Assembly (NCBI RefSeq): GCF_020857975.1 | Contig: NZ_JACWUO010000004.1 | Coordinates: 124,001 to 188,000, forward strand | Direction of reading: 5' to 3' | DNA: 64,000 nt | Source of the DNA: Stenotrophomonas rhizophila | GTDB lineage: Bacteria; Pseudomonadota; Gammaproteobacteria; Xanthomonadales; Xanthomonadaceae | Part shown: in pieces, positions 55,976 to 64,000 of the stretch | How positions within the stretch are numbered: the first letter of the stretch is position 1 | Layout of the letters: the number at the start of each line of letters is the position of its first letter | Notes under the pieces: generated by a model | What the model was told of the DNA's origin: nothing | The model's database searches: none | Seen by the model: only the letters and a program-made list of their open reading frames with translations | Made by a program: the position numbers and the translations under genes

Positions 55976-57063
55976 GCGCGCCCGATGCGGTGATGTCGCT
56001 GGTCCGCGCGGACCTGCAGGCCTTCGCCGGCTATTCGTCGGCGCGCAGCAGCGCGCTGGTCGGCGATGTGTGGCTCAACGCCAATGAGTCGGCCTGGGCC
56101 AACCCGGCCGACAGCGAGGGCCGGGCGCGTCGCTACCCGGACCCGCAGCCGGCTGCGTTGCGTGCACGCTTGGCGCAACTGTATGGCTGCGCGACCGAGC
56201 AGCTGTTGATCGGCCGCGGCAGCGATGAGGCAATCGACCTGCTGGTGCGCGCACTGTGCGAGCCCGGCCGCGATGCGGTGCTGGTGACCCCGCCGGTATT
56301 CGGTATGTACGCGGTGTGCGCGCAGCTGCAGAACGCGCCGCTGCTGGAGGTGCCGCTGCGCGACGACGGCGATGCGCTCAACGCCGATATCGACGCGGTG
56401 ATCGCCGCCGCGCTGGCCGGCAACGCCAAGCTGGTGTTCCTGTGTTCGCCCTCGAATCCGGCGGGCAGCGCGATCACGCTGGAGCAGGTGGAACGCGTAG
56501 CCACGGCGCTGCAGGGCAGGGCGCTGGTGGTGGTGGACGAGGCCTATGCCGAGTACGCCGCGCTGCCGTCGGCGGTCACGCTGCTGCCGCGTTACGGCAA
56601 TGTGGCCGTGCTGCGCACGCTGTCCAAGGCGCACGCGCTGGCTGCCGCGCGCATCGGCAGCCTCATTGCCACGCCGGCGCTGATCGCGCTGTTGCGCCGC
56701 TGCCAGGCGCCATATCCGATTCCCGGCCCCTGTGCCGAGCTGGCGCTGGCGGGCCTGAGCGACAGCAACCTGCAGCTCACCGCCTCGCGCGTGGAGCGCA
56801 TCAAGGCCGAGCGCGGCCGCCTGCAGCAGGCACTGGCCGTGCTGCCCGGCGTGCTGCGCGTGTATCCGTCGCAGGGCAATTACCTGTTGGTGCGCTTCAG
56901 TGATGCGCAGCAGGCCTTCGATGCGCTGTTGGCGGCCGGCGTGGTGGTGCGCGACCAACGCGCCGCGCCGCAACTGCACGACGCCCTGCGCATCACCATC
57001 GGCAGCACCCTGGAGAACGACCGTGTGCTCAGTGCGCTGGCTGCGCGGAGGGTAGCGGCATGA
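55972..57063 (+). CDS. hisC: Histidinol-phosphate aminotransferase
   Basis: 363 residues, PLP aminotransferase class [61 protein letters not shown] and the PLP lysine in [15 protein letters not shown] are visible. Transfers the amino group to imidazole-acetol phosphate. ATGA overlaps on both sides. Confidence 0.96.
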   Translation: MSAPDAVMSLVRADLQAFAGYSSARSSALVGDVWLNANESAWANPADSEGRARRYPDPQPAALRARLAQLYGCATEQLLIGRGSDEAIDLLVRALCEPGRDAVLVTPPVFGMYAVCAQLQNAPLLEVPLRDDGDALNADIDAVIAAALAGNAKLVFLCSPSNPAGSAITLEQVERVATALQGRALVVVDEAYAEYAALPSAVTLLPRYGNVAVLRTLSKAHALAAARIGSLIATPALIALLRRCQAPYPIPGPCAELALAGLSDSNLQLTASRVERIKAERGRLQQALAVLPGVLRVYPSQGNYLLVRFSDAQQAFDALLAAGVVVRDQRAAPQLHDALRITIGSTLENDRVLSALAARRVAA

Positions 57064-58133
57064 CCCCCATCCTGTTCGTGGACCGCGACGGCACGTTGAT
57101 CGAAGAGCCCGCCGATTTCCAGATCGATGCCTACGAAAAGATCCGCTTCGTGCGCGATGTGATCCCGGCCATGCTCAAGCTGCGCGACGCCGGCTACCAG
57201 TTCGTGATCGTCAGCAACCAGGACGGGCTGGGCAGCGAAGGCTACCCGCAGGCCAGTTTCGATGGCCCCAACGACCTGATGCTGCAGATCTTCGCCAGCC
57301 AGGGCATCGTGTTTCGCGACGTGCTCATCGATGGCAGCTGGCCGGATGACAATGCGCCCACCCGCAAGCCGGGCATCGGCATGATGCTGCCCTACCTGCA
57401 GGACCGCAGCATCGACTGGGCGCGCTCGGCGATGGTCGGCGACCGCCCCACCGACATCCAGTTCGCCGAGAACATGAAGATCCGCGGTTTCCAGCTGCGC
57501 ACCGAACAGTTCGGTGGCCAGTGGGACTGGAACGCGATCGCCCACGAGCTGGCCGATGCGCCGCGCCGGGCCACCGTGCAGCGCAACACCAAGGAGACCA
57601 GGATCCGCGTCGAGATCGACCTGGACCAGGTGGCCGAGCCGCAGACCCAGACCGGGTTGCCGTTCTTCGACCACATGCTCGAACAGATCGGCAAGCACGG
57701 CGGCTTCGCGCTGCGGGTGCAGGCCGAGGGCGACCTGCACATCGATGAACACCACACCATCGAAGACACCGGCCTGGCATTGGGCCAGGCGCTGCGTGAG
57801 GCGCTGGGCGACAAGCGCGGCATTGGCCGCTACGGCTTCACCCTGCCGATGGACGAAACCCTGGCCAGCGCCGCGCTGGATTTCAGCGGGCGCCCGTATT
57901 TCGTGTTCGAGGGCGAGTTCAAGCGCGAACGGGTCGGCGACATGCCGACCGAACTGGTGCCGCACTTCTTCCGCTCGCTGTGCGATGCGGCCGGGCTCAA
58001 CCTGCACCTGAGCGTGCGTGGCGACAATGACCACCACAAGGTCGAGGCCTGCTTCAAGGCGTTGGCACGCGCACTGCGCCAAGCCCTCCCGCGCCAGGGC
58101 AGCGCACTGCCCAGCACCAAGGGGGCGCTGTGA
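57060..58133 (+). CDS. hisB: Bifunctional histidinol-phosphatase / imidazoleglycerol-phosphate dehydratase
   Basis: 357 residues. N-terminal HAD phosphatase (about 1-165) with [12 protein letters not shown] and [13 protein letters not shown]-terminal IGPD domain (about 168-357) with the metal histidine clusters [29 protein letters not shown] and [15 protein letters not shown]. The fusion is typical of gammaproteobacteria. It covers steps 6 and 8 of the pathway. Confidence 0.97.
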   Translation: MTPILFVDRDGTLIEEPADFQIDAYEKIRFVRDVIPAMLKLRDAGYQFVIVSNQDGLGSEGYPQASFDGPNDLMLQIFASQGIVFRDVLIDGSWPDDNAPTRKPGIGMMLPYLQDRSIDWARSAMVGDRPTDIQFAENMKIRGFQLRTEQFGGQWDWNAIAHELADAPRRATVQRNTKETRIRVEIDLDQVAEPQTQTGLPFFDHMLEQIGKHGGFALRVQAEGDLHIDEHHTIEDTGLALGQALREALGDKRGIGRYGFTLPMDETLASAALDFSGRPYFVFEGEFKRERVGDMPTELVPHFFRSLCDAAGLNLHLSVRGDNDHHKVEACFKALARALRQALPRQGSALPSTKGAL

Positions 58134-58732
58134 GCGAGGTTGCGTTGATCGATGCCGGCGGTGCCAACCTGGGCTCGGTGCGCTATGCGCTGGAGCGGCT
58201 TGGCGTGCAGGTGCGGCTGGTGCGCGATGCGCAGGGGCTGCAGGGCGCATCGCAGGTGATCCTGCCCGGCGTGGGCACCGCGCCACACGGCATGGCACGC
58301 CTGCACGCGCAGGGCCTGGTGCAGCCGCTGCGCGAACTGCAGGTACCGCTGCTGGGCATCTGCCTGGGCATGCAACTGCTGTTCGAAGGTTCCGAGGAAG
58401 GCCATGTGGAATGCCTGGGCCTGTTGCCCGGGGTGGTGCGCCGCCTGCACCCGGCCACCGGCATCCGGGTGCCGCACATGGGCTGGAACCGCCTGCTGCC
58501 GTTGCGGCCGTCGACCCTGCTGGACGGCGTGCCGGCGCGCGCCAGCGCCTATTTCGTGCACAGCTACGCCGCCCCGCTGGGCCAGCACACCGTGGCTGCC
58601 TGCGACCATGGCGGGCTGTTCGCCGCGGTGGTGCAGCAGGGCCGCTACAGCGGCGCGCAGTTCCACCCCGAGCGTTCGGCCGCCACCGGTGCGCAGATCC
58701 TGCGCAACTTCATCGAGAATCCCCCGACATGA
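58130..58732 (+). CDS. hisH: Imidazole glycerol phosphate synthase, glutaminase subunit
   Basis: 200 residues, class I glutamine amidotransferase. Nucleophile Cys in [18 protein letters not shown] and the His-Glu pair in [10 protein letters not shown] near the C-terminus. Supplies ammonia to HisF. GTG start in a GTGA overlap with hisB. Confidence 0.96.
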   Translation: MSEVALIDAGGANLGSVRYALERLGVQVRLVRDAQGLQGASQVILPGVGTAPHGMARLHAQGLVQPLRELQVPLLGICLGMQLLFEGSEEGHVECLGLLPGVVRRLHPATGIRVPHMGWNRLLPLRPSTLLDGVPARASAYFVHSYAAPLGQHTVAACDHGGLFAAVVQQGRYSGAQFHPERSAATGAQILRNFIENPPT

Positions 58733-59463
58733 GTTTTACCGTCTATCCCGCGCTGGACATCCGCCAGGGCAGCGTGGTGCGCCTGCTGCAGGGCGACTAC
58801 GCCCAGCAGACCACCTATGGCGAGAATCCGCTGCCGCGTGCGCTGGCGTTCGCCGCGGCCGGGGCGGGCTGGATGCACCTGGTCGACCTGGACGCGGCGC
58901 GGGCGGGCGGCTACACCCTGGCGCCGCTGCTGTCTTCGATCGCGTCGCAGACCGGCTTGAAGGTGCAGACCGGCGGTGGCGTGCGCTCGCGCGACGACGT
59001 CGCCCGCATCCTCCAGGCAGGGGCCGCACGCGTGGTGGTCGGCTCGGTATCGGTGCGTGAGCCGGAAACGGTGATCGGCTGGTTGCGCGAGTTCGGCCCG
59101 GACCGGCTGACCATCGCCCTCGATGCCCGCCAGGCCGACGACGGCCGCTGGCTGTTGCCCGTGCATGGCTGGACCGAGACTGCCGAGGACACCCTGGACG
59201 TGCTCGCCCAGCGTTATGCCGAGGCCGGCATGCAGCACCTGCTGTGCACGGATATCGCCCGCGACGGCATGCTCTCCGGGCCGAACATCGGTCTGTACCG
59301 GCACCTGGCACGGTTGCTGCCGGGCGTGGCGGTACAGGCCTCCGGCGGCGTGCGTGATGCCGATGACGTCGCCCAGGCCAAGGCCGTCGGCTGCGGCGGC
59401 GCGATCCTGGGCAAGGCGCTGCTGGAAGGACGCATGACCCTGGAAGGAGCGCTGGCATGCTGA
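58729..59463 (+). CDS. hisA: Phosphoribosylformimino-5-aminoimidazole carboxamide ribotide isomerase
   Basis: 244 residues, (beta/alpha)8 barrel made of two half-barrels. Catalytic Asp in [34 protein letters not shown] and the second catalytic Asp in [14 protein letters not shown]. Fourth-step isomerase. Its end overlaps hisF by 7 nt. Confidence 0.96.
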   Translation: MSFTVYPALDIRQGSVVRLLQGDYAQQTTYGENPLPRALAFAAAGAGWMHLVDLDAARAGGYTLAPLLSSIASQTGLKVQTGGGVRSRDDVARILQAGAARVVVGSVSVREPETVIGWLREFGPDRLTIALDARQADDGRWLLPVHGWTETAEDTLDVLAQRYAEAGMQHLLCTDIARDGMLSGPNIGLYRHLARLLPGVAVQASGGVRDADDVAQAKAVGCGGAILGKALLEGRMTLEGALAC

Positions 59464-60233
59464 GCCGCCGCCTGATCCCGTGCCTGGACGTGCGCGACGG
59501 CCGCGTGGTCAAGGGCGTGCGTTTCCGCGACCACGTGGACATGGGCGACATCGCCGAGCTGGCGCTGCGCTACCGCGACCAGGGCGCCGATGAGCTGGTG
59601 TTCTACGACATCGGCGCCAGCCCGGAAGGGCGTGCGGTGGATGTTGGCTGGATCGAGCGCATCGCGCGCCTGATCGACATTCCGTTCTGCGTGGCCGGCG
59701 GCATTTCCGATGTGGAGACCGCACGCCGGGTGCTGCACGCCGGCGCCGACAAGATCTCGATCAACTCGCCGGCGCTGGGCCGTCCGCAGTTGATCGAGGA
59801 ACTGGCCGATGCGTTCGGCGTGCAGTGCGTGGTGGTCGGCATCGATTCGGTGCGCGAGGCCGACGGCGAGTGGCGGGTGCGCCGTTTCAGCGGCGACCCT
59901 GACAAGACCCAGGCGGTGCCGTTGCGGACCCTGGACTGGCTGGTGCAGGCACAGCGGCGCGGTGCCGGCGAGATCGTGCTGAACTGCATGGACAGCGACG
60001 GGGTGCGCCGTGGCTACGACGTGGCCCAACTGCGCCAGGCACGTGCCCTGTGCGGCGTGCCGCTGATCGCCTCCGGCGGCGCCGGCCAGATGCAGCACTT
60101 CGCCGATGTGTTCGACCAGGCCGACGTCGATGGCGCGCTGGCCGCCAGCGTCTTCCACAGCGGCGCCATCGCCATTCCCGTGCTCAAGCAGTTCCTGCGC
60201 GACCAGCAGATCGAGGTTCGAGATGTCTATTGA
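59457..60233 (+). CDS. hisF: Imidazole glycerol phosphate synthase, cyclase subunit
   Basis: 258 residues, barrel related to His[21 protein letters not shown] (catalytic Asp), [16 protein letters not shown], and [14 protein letters not shown] (second catalytic Asp) are conserved. Makes imidazole glycerol phosphate and AICAR using ammonia from HisH. Overlaps hisI by 11 nt. Confidence 0.97.
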   Translation: MLSRRLIPCLDVRDGRVVKGVRFRDHVDMGDIAELALRYRDQGADELVFYDIGASPEGRAVDVGWIERIARLIDIPFCVAGGISDVETARRVLHAGADKISINSPALGRPQLIEELADAFGVQCVVVGIDSVREADGEWRVRRFSGDPDKTQAVPLRTLDWLVQAQRRGAGEIVLNCMDSDGVRRGYDVAQLRQARALCGVPLIASGGAGQMQHFADVFDQADVDGALAASVFHSGAIAIPVLKQFLRDQQIEVRDVY

Positions 60234-60846
60234 AGTACTTCCATCGCGCCAGGCGCTGGATGGTCTGGATTGGGACAAGGGCGGTGGCCTGCTGCCGGTG
60301 GTGGTGCAGGACGCCGATACGCTGGCGGTGCTGATGCTGGGCTATGCCAACGCCGAATCGTTGGAGCTGACCCTGGCCACCGGCCACATGACCTTCTTCA
60401 GCCGCAGCAAACAGCGGCTGTGGACCAAGGGGGAGTCGTCGGGCAACGTGCTGGCGGTGGTCGCCGTACGCGTGGACTGCGACAACGACACCCTGCTGGT
60501 CAGTGCCCGCCCGGCCGGCCCGACCTGCCATACCGGCAGCGACAGCTGCTTCGCGCGCGCCCCGGGCAACTTCCTGGGCCGGCTCGACGCACTGGTGCAC
60601 CAGCGCCAGCAGCAGCGCCCGGCCGGCAGCTACACCACCAGCCTGTTCGACGGCGGCACCCGCCGCATCGCGCAGAAGGTCGGCGAAGAAGGCGTGGAAA
60701 CCGCGCTGGCCGGCGTGGTCCAGGACGATGCGGCGCTGCTGGGCGAATCGGCCGACCTGCTGTTCCACCTGATCGTACTGCTGCGGGCCCGTGGTTTGTC
60801 GCTGGACGATGCGGTGGCGGTACTGGCCGCGCGTCACGCCCGATGA
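60223..60846 (+). CDS. hisI: Bifunctional phosphoribosyl-AMP cyclohydrolase / phosphoribosyl-ATP pyrophosphatase
   Basis: 207 residues, HisI-HisE fusion. Cyclohydrolase part (about 1-115) with [38 protein letters not shown] and the zinc/metal loop [19 protein letters not shown]; pyrophosphatase part (about 118-207) with [17 protein letters not shown]. Steps 2 and 3 of the pathway. Last gene of the operon; 137 nt follow before the next gene, without a clear terminator. Confidence 0.96.
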   Translation: MSIEVLPSRQALDGLDWDKGGGLLPVVVQDADTLAVLMLGYANAESLELTLATGHMTFFSRSKQRLWTKGESSGNVLAVVAVRVDCDNDTLLVSARPAGPTCHTGSDSCFARAPGNFLGRLDALVHQRQQQRPAGSYTTSLFDGGTRRIAQKVGEEGVETALAGVVQDDAALLGESADLLFHLIVLLRARGLSLDDAVAVLAARHAR

Positions 60847-60982
60847 CGCACAGATATCGGTGATGCCACTCTGCCGGAGAAGGACGGCGTGGCCGGCAAG
60901 TTACGCCGTTTAACGCCGGTGAAACGCGCTGCAGGCGATGATAGGCGGCTGTTCCATCACCCACCCCGAACGGACCGACCCG

Positions 60983-62581
60983 ATGACCCGCACTGCAACC
61001 TGGCTGGCCTGCCTGCTGTTGACCACCGCACCGGCCTGGGCCGCCGAGGTGACCGTAACCGGCAAGGTCTACCAGGAACGCGACGGCAAACCCGGGCGCG
61101 GTCCCACCGACCCGGGCCTGGCGGGGGTACAGGTTTCCAACGGTGAGGTGATCGTGCGCACCGCCGCCGACGGCAGCTATGCGCTGCCGGTGCGCCAAGG
61201 CCGCACGGTATTTGTGATCAAGCCCGATGAGTACCGGTTCCCGGCCGCCGGCAACGGCCTGCCGGCCTTCTGGCGGCATTACGCGCCGCAGGGCTCGCCG
61301 CGGCTGAAGTACGACGGCATCCATGCCACCGGCAGCAACGTGCGCAACTGGGATTTCGCGCTGGAACCGGCCAAGGGCAGCGAGGCGGCGCGCGCCGGCT
61401 TCGAGATGCTGGTGTTCTCCGATTCGCAGACGGCCAGCAAGCTGGACATCGACTACTACCAGCGCTCCATTGTCGAGCCGATCATCGGCAAGCACCCGGC
61501 GCGGCTGGGCACCACCCTGGGCGATATCGTCAACGACGACCTGGACCTGTACCCGGCGATCAACAAGGTCACCGCGCAGCTGCAGGTGCCGTGGTTCCAC
61601 GTGCCGGGCAACCACGACCTGGACATGGACGCCACCGGCGATGCCCATTCGCTGGACAGCTGGCGCGCGGTCTATGGCCCGGACACCTATGCGGTGGAGG
61701 AGGGCGGGGCCAGCTTCGTGTTCCTGGACGATGTGATCTACGACCCCACGGCCAAGCCCAACTATGTCGGTGGGCTGCGCGCGGACCAGCTCACCTTCCT
61801 GGGCAACTATCTCAAGGGCCTGCCGCGCGACCGGCTGGTGGTGCTGGGCATGCACATCCCGCTGTTCGATGCCGCGCCGGGCCGGGAAACCTTCCGCCAC
61901 GCCGACCGCAGCCGCCTGTTCGCCCTGCTCAAGGATTTCCCCAACGTGCTGGTGCTCAGCGGCCACAGCCATACCCAGCAGCACTACTACCATGGCACCG
62001 CCGAGGGCTGGCAGGGCGTCAGGCCGCTGCACGAGTACAACGTCGGAGCGGCCTGCGGCGCGTTCTGGTCGGGGGTCAAGGACAGCAGCGGCATCCCCGA
62101 TACGACGATGAGCGATGGCACCCCGAACGGTTATGCGCTGCTGTCGGTCAAGCCCGGTGGCGAGTACAGCCTGCGCTATTATGTCGCGCGCGCGCCCGAT
62201 GACTACCAGATCGCGCTGCATGCCCCCAAGGTGCTGCGCAAGGGTGCCTATCCGGCCTGGGGCGTTTACGCCAATGTGTTCATGGGCCAGGCCGATACGC
62301 GGGTGGAATACCGCGTGGACGATGGCGCATGGCAGACCATGAAGCGGGTCGAGCAGCCGGACCCGCGCCTGCTGCAGGAAAACGTCGCCGACGACCAGGC
62401 CGACCGCCTGCGCGGCTATGACCGTTCGCCCGAGGCGACCCCCTCGCCGCACCTGTGGCGCGGCGCGCTGCCCACCGACCTGGCCGCCGGCGAACACCGG
62501 GTGGAGGTGCGCGCGGTGCATGCCGACGGCCCCACCGCCGCCGCCAGCACCAGTTACCGCCTGCAGGTGGGCACGCCGTGA
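60983..62581 (+). CDS. Secreted calcineurin-like metallophosphoesterase
   Basis: 532 residues. Signal peptide (1-20, AWA-AE), an N-terminal beta-sandwich (about 22-120) of the carboxypeptidase-regulatory type, the metallophosphoesterase domain (about 130-370) and a C-terminal beta domain (about 390-532). The phosphoesterase motifs are LVFSDSQT (D-x-Q in place of the usual D-x-H), TLGDIVNDD, VPGNHD, LGMHIPLF and LSGHSHTQQH. The three-part layout is that of the calcineurin-like phosphoesterase C- and N-terminal domain family. Substrate unknown. Monocistronic. Confidence 0.85.
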   Translation: MTRTATWLACLLLTTAPAWAAEVTVTGKVYQERDGKPGRGPTDPGLAGVQVSNGEVIVRTAADGSYALPVRQGRTVFVIKPDEYRFPAAGNGLPAFWRHYAPQGSPRLKYDGIHATGSNVRNWDFALEPAKGSEAARAGFEMLVFSDSQTASKLDIDYYQRSIVEPIIGKHPARLGTTLGDIVNDDLDLYPAINKVTAQLQVPWFHVPGNHDLDMDATGDAHSLDSWRAVYGPDTYAVEEGGASFVFLDDVIYDPTAKPNYVGGLRADQLTFLGNYLKGLPRDRLVVLGMHIPLFDAAPGRETFRHADRSRLFALLKDFPNVLVLSGHSHTQQHYYHGTAEGWQGVRPLHEYNVGAACGAFWSGVKDSSGIPDTTMSDGTPNGYALLSVKPGGEYSLRYYVARAPDDYQIALHAPKVLRKGAYPAWGVYANVFMGQADTRVEYRVDDGAWQTMKRVEQPDPRLLQENVADDQADRLRGYDRSPEATPSPHLWRGALPTDLAAGEHRVEVRAVHADGPTAAASTSYRLQVGTP

Positions 62582-62702
62582 ACAGCGTCCTGCCTGCGTT
62601 GCCGGTGGCGCATACGCCCCTGTACGGCACGGTCTGCTTTGCAAACCCCGGTCGATCGCCGAAAATCGCCGGGATTGATTCGATCCCAGCCAAGGCCTGC
62701 GA

Positions 62703-63758
62703 GTGAGCGTTGCGGTACCGTTTCCGGAACCTGTTCCGGCCCCTTCCGAGGCGACGCCCAACGCGGCGCCCGGTCTGGATTCCCGCCTTGAAGCGCTGCT
62801 CGTCGCCGACGTCGGCGGCACCTTCGCGCGCCTGGCGCTGGCGCAGGTACGCGCCGGCCAGCCGCCCCGGCTCAGCGGCCTGCGCCATTACCGCTGCGCC
62901 GACTATCCCAGCCTGGCGGCGATCCTGGCCGATTTCATCGCCACCGCGGCGCTGCCGCTGGATACCGCGGTGGTGGCCATTGCCGGCGTGCTTGAGGGCG
63001 ACCACCTGGTCAATACCAACCTGACCTGGCCGGTGTCGGTGGAGGCCACCTGCCGCCAGGCCGGGCTGGCGTCGTTGGCGCTGATCAACGATTTCGAAGC
63101 AGTGGCCTACGCCATCCCGCACGTGGACGCCGACACCCTGGTGGCCTTGAACGGTGCGCCCGCCGACCAGCGCCGCTGGCCGGCGCTGGTGCTCGGCCCG
63201 GGCACTGGCCTGGGCGCGGCGCTGCGTTTTGCCGGCGGCCCGCAGCCGGTGCTGGCCAGCGAGGCCGGGCATGCCGCCCTGACCGCCGGCAACGCGCTGG
63301 AGCTGGCGGTCCTGGGCCGGATGCAGCAGCGCTGGGAACACGTGGACAACGAGCGCATCCTGTCCGGCAGCGGCTTGATGAACCTCTACCCCAGCCTGTG
63401 CGAGCTGCGCGGAGTCGCCCCGCACTGGTCGTCGCCCGAAGCACTGATCGCCGCCGCGCATGCCGGTGAGGACGCGCTGGCGGTGGAAACGCTGGAGGTG
63501 TTCTGCGCGTGGCTGGGCAGCCTGGCCGGCGATCTGGCGGTGACCTTCGGCGCCCGTTCGGTCTACCTGGCCGGTGGCATTCCCACCCGCATCGCCGCGT
63601 TCCTGCACGACGGCCGCTTCCGCGCGCGCTTCCTGGCCAAGGGGGTGATGGGCGAGGTATTAGCGCAGGTACCGGTATGGCGGGTGGAGCATGGCGAGCT
63701 GGGCGTGATCGGTGCGGCGGTGTGGCATGCCGAGCACCGGGTCCGCATCGCGGCGTAA
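62703..63758 (+). CDS. glk: Glucokinase
   Basis: 351 residues of the Glk family (non-ROK). ATP loop VADVGGTFARLALAQV, substrate site LINDFEAVAYAIP, LGPGTGLGAALRF, SEAGHAALTAGN, and LAGGIPTRIAAFL. Phosphorylates glucose or a related hexose with ATP in the cytoplasm. GTG start after a 121-nt gap. The first 30 residues are a Pro/Ala-rich extension. Followed by a hairpin and a glycosylasparaginase-like gene, which suggests a role in using sugars released from glycans. Confidence 0.93.
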   Translation: MSVAVPFPEPVPAPSEATPNAAPGLDSRLEALLVADVGGTFARLALAQVRAGQPPRLSGLRHYRCADYPSLAAILADFIATAALPLDTAVVAIAGVLEGDHLVNTNLTWPVSVEATCRQAGLASLALINDFEAVAYAIPHVDADTLVALNGAPADQRRWPALVLGPGTGLGAALRFAGGPQPVLASEAGHAALTAGNALELAVLGRMQQRWEHVDNERILSGSGLMNLYPSLCELRGVAPHWSSPEALIAAAHAGEDALAVETLEVFCAWLGSLAGDLAVTFGARSVYLAGGIPTRIAAFLHDGRFRARFLAKGVMGEVLAQVPVWRVEHGELGVIGAAVWHAEHRVRIAA

Positions 63759-63764
63759 GCAAGT

Positions 63765-63787
63765 GTGCCCGGCAGCGTGCCGGGCAC
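63765..63787 (+). terminator. Intergenic hairpin after glk
   Basis: GTGCCCGGCA (63765-63774) pairs perfectly with TGCCGGGCAC (63778-63787) around GCG, 6 nt after the glk stop. No T-run, so it may be an attenuating or stabilising hairpin between two genes of one operon. Confidence 0.55.
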
Positions 63788-63816
63788 AGGCGGGAATCCA
63801 TGCAGGGAGAAGACGC

Positions 63817-64000
63817 ATGACCGATCGCAGGCAGTTCCTCCAGGCCGGTGCACTGGCCGCCGGGGTGATGGCACTCCCGCGCGTGGGTGCGCAGGTGCAG
63901 GGCAGGGCGAAGGTGGTATCGACCTGGGACTTCGGCGTGGGCGCCAACCAGGCGGCATGGAAGGTGTTGTCCGCTGGCGGCACGGCGCTGGATGCGGTGG
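63817..64000 (+). CDS. N4-(beta-N-acetylglucosaminyl)-L-asparaginase-like protein, N-terminal fragment
   Basis: The first 61 codons are in the window. MTDRRQFLQAGALAAGVMAL looks like a Tat-type signal (DRRQFL), followed by WDFGVGANQAAWKVLSAGGT, the beginning of the Ntn-hydrolase glycosylasparaginase/isoaspartyl-peptidase family. Such enzymes cleave the GlcNAc-Asn bond of N-glycopeptides, or beta-aspartyl peptides. It lies 58 nt after glk, so it is probably its operon partner. The catalytic Thr is outside the window. Confidence 0.75.
   Translation, partial: MTDRRQFLQAGALAAGVMALPRVGAQVQGRAKVVSTWDFGVGANQAAWKVLSAGGTALDAV

Overview
The window is high-GC DNA from a gammaproteobacterium of the Xanthomonadaceae, most likely Stenotrophomonas or a close relative. 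The signs are: a P. putida-like bkd E1/E2 set; the order thrABC, fnr-like regulator, hisS, then a TrpR/YerC-family regulator fused to hisGDCBHAF(IE); a fused thrA; a discoidin-domain periplasmic glycosidase; and two GTAG-headed hairpin repeats (about 50.3-50.6 kb) that look like Stenotrophomonas SMAG/REP elements. Identifications rest on motif reading only; no database search was run.

Layout. 0-2.4 kb: 3' part of a branched-chain 2-oxoacid dehydrogenase operon (minus strand), with a LysR gene diverging from it. 3.5-13.3 kb: seven minus-strand genes in one tightly packed run: two periplasmic penicillin-binding-type serine hydrolases, a dipeptide epimerase/N-acetyl-D-Glu racemase (DgcA-like), a proton-coupled peptide transporter, a DgcN-like DUF1611 protein, a class A beta-lactamase-like protein without the general-base Glu166, and a YkvI-type permease. 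A divergent XRE-cupin regulator (13.6 kb) sits behind three dyads sharing a CTGAT core. I read this as a cell-wall-peptide / D-glutamate salvage locus and as the best candidate here for an undescribed system. 14-24 kb: ArsR-SRPBCC pair, large secreted glycosidase with a LacI-type operator, GNAT, LysR, MFS exporter, TetR-DUF418 pair, DUF3592 protein. 24.4-27.8 kb: a two-gene unit coding an HTH protein with a degenerate ATPase domain and a membrane-anchored STAND-like ATPase, the second candidate system. 28-32 kb: APH-fold kinase, ornithine cyclodeaminase homologue, hipBA module. 32-39.7 kb: EamA transporter-murB-pyrD-methyltransferase, DUF4190, SDR and ALDH7 (amaB-like), kdsA, tRNA-Arg(CCT). 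40-45 kb: small membrane, lipocalin-like and hypothetical genes, GNAT, AraC regulator and a broken EamA transporter gene.

45.3-50.3 kb is the threonine operon: a leader peptide with nine consecutive Thr/Ile/Val codons, alternative hairpins that include the thrA ribosome binding site, then thrA, thrB, thrC. 50.6-53.2 kb: an FNR-type oxygen regulator, hisS and a small lipoprotein. 53.4-60.8 kb is a complete histidine operon in which neighbouring genes mostly overlap by 4 nt, headed by a TrpR-family gene whose promoter contains a palindrome over the -10 box. The end carries a secreted metallophosphoesterase, a glucokinase and the start of a glycosylasparaginase-like gene, probably the edge of a glycan/glycopeptide utilisation region.

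Most genes in each cluster are linked by ATGA or GTGA overlaps, so translational coupling is the rule. No CRISPR array, insertion sequence, prophage or integrase was seen.
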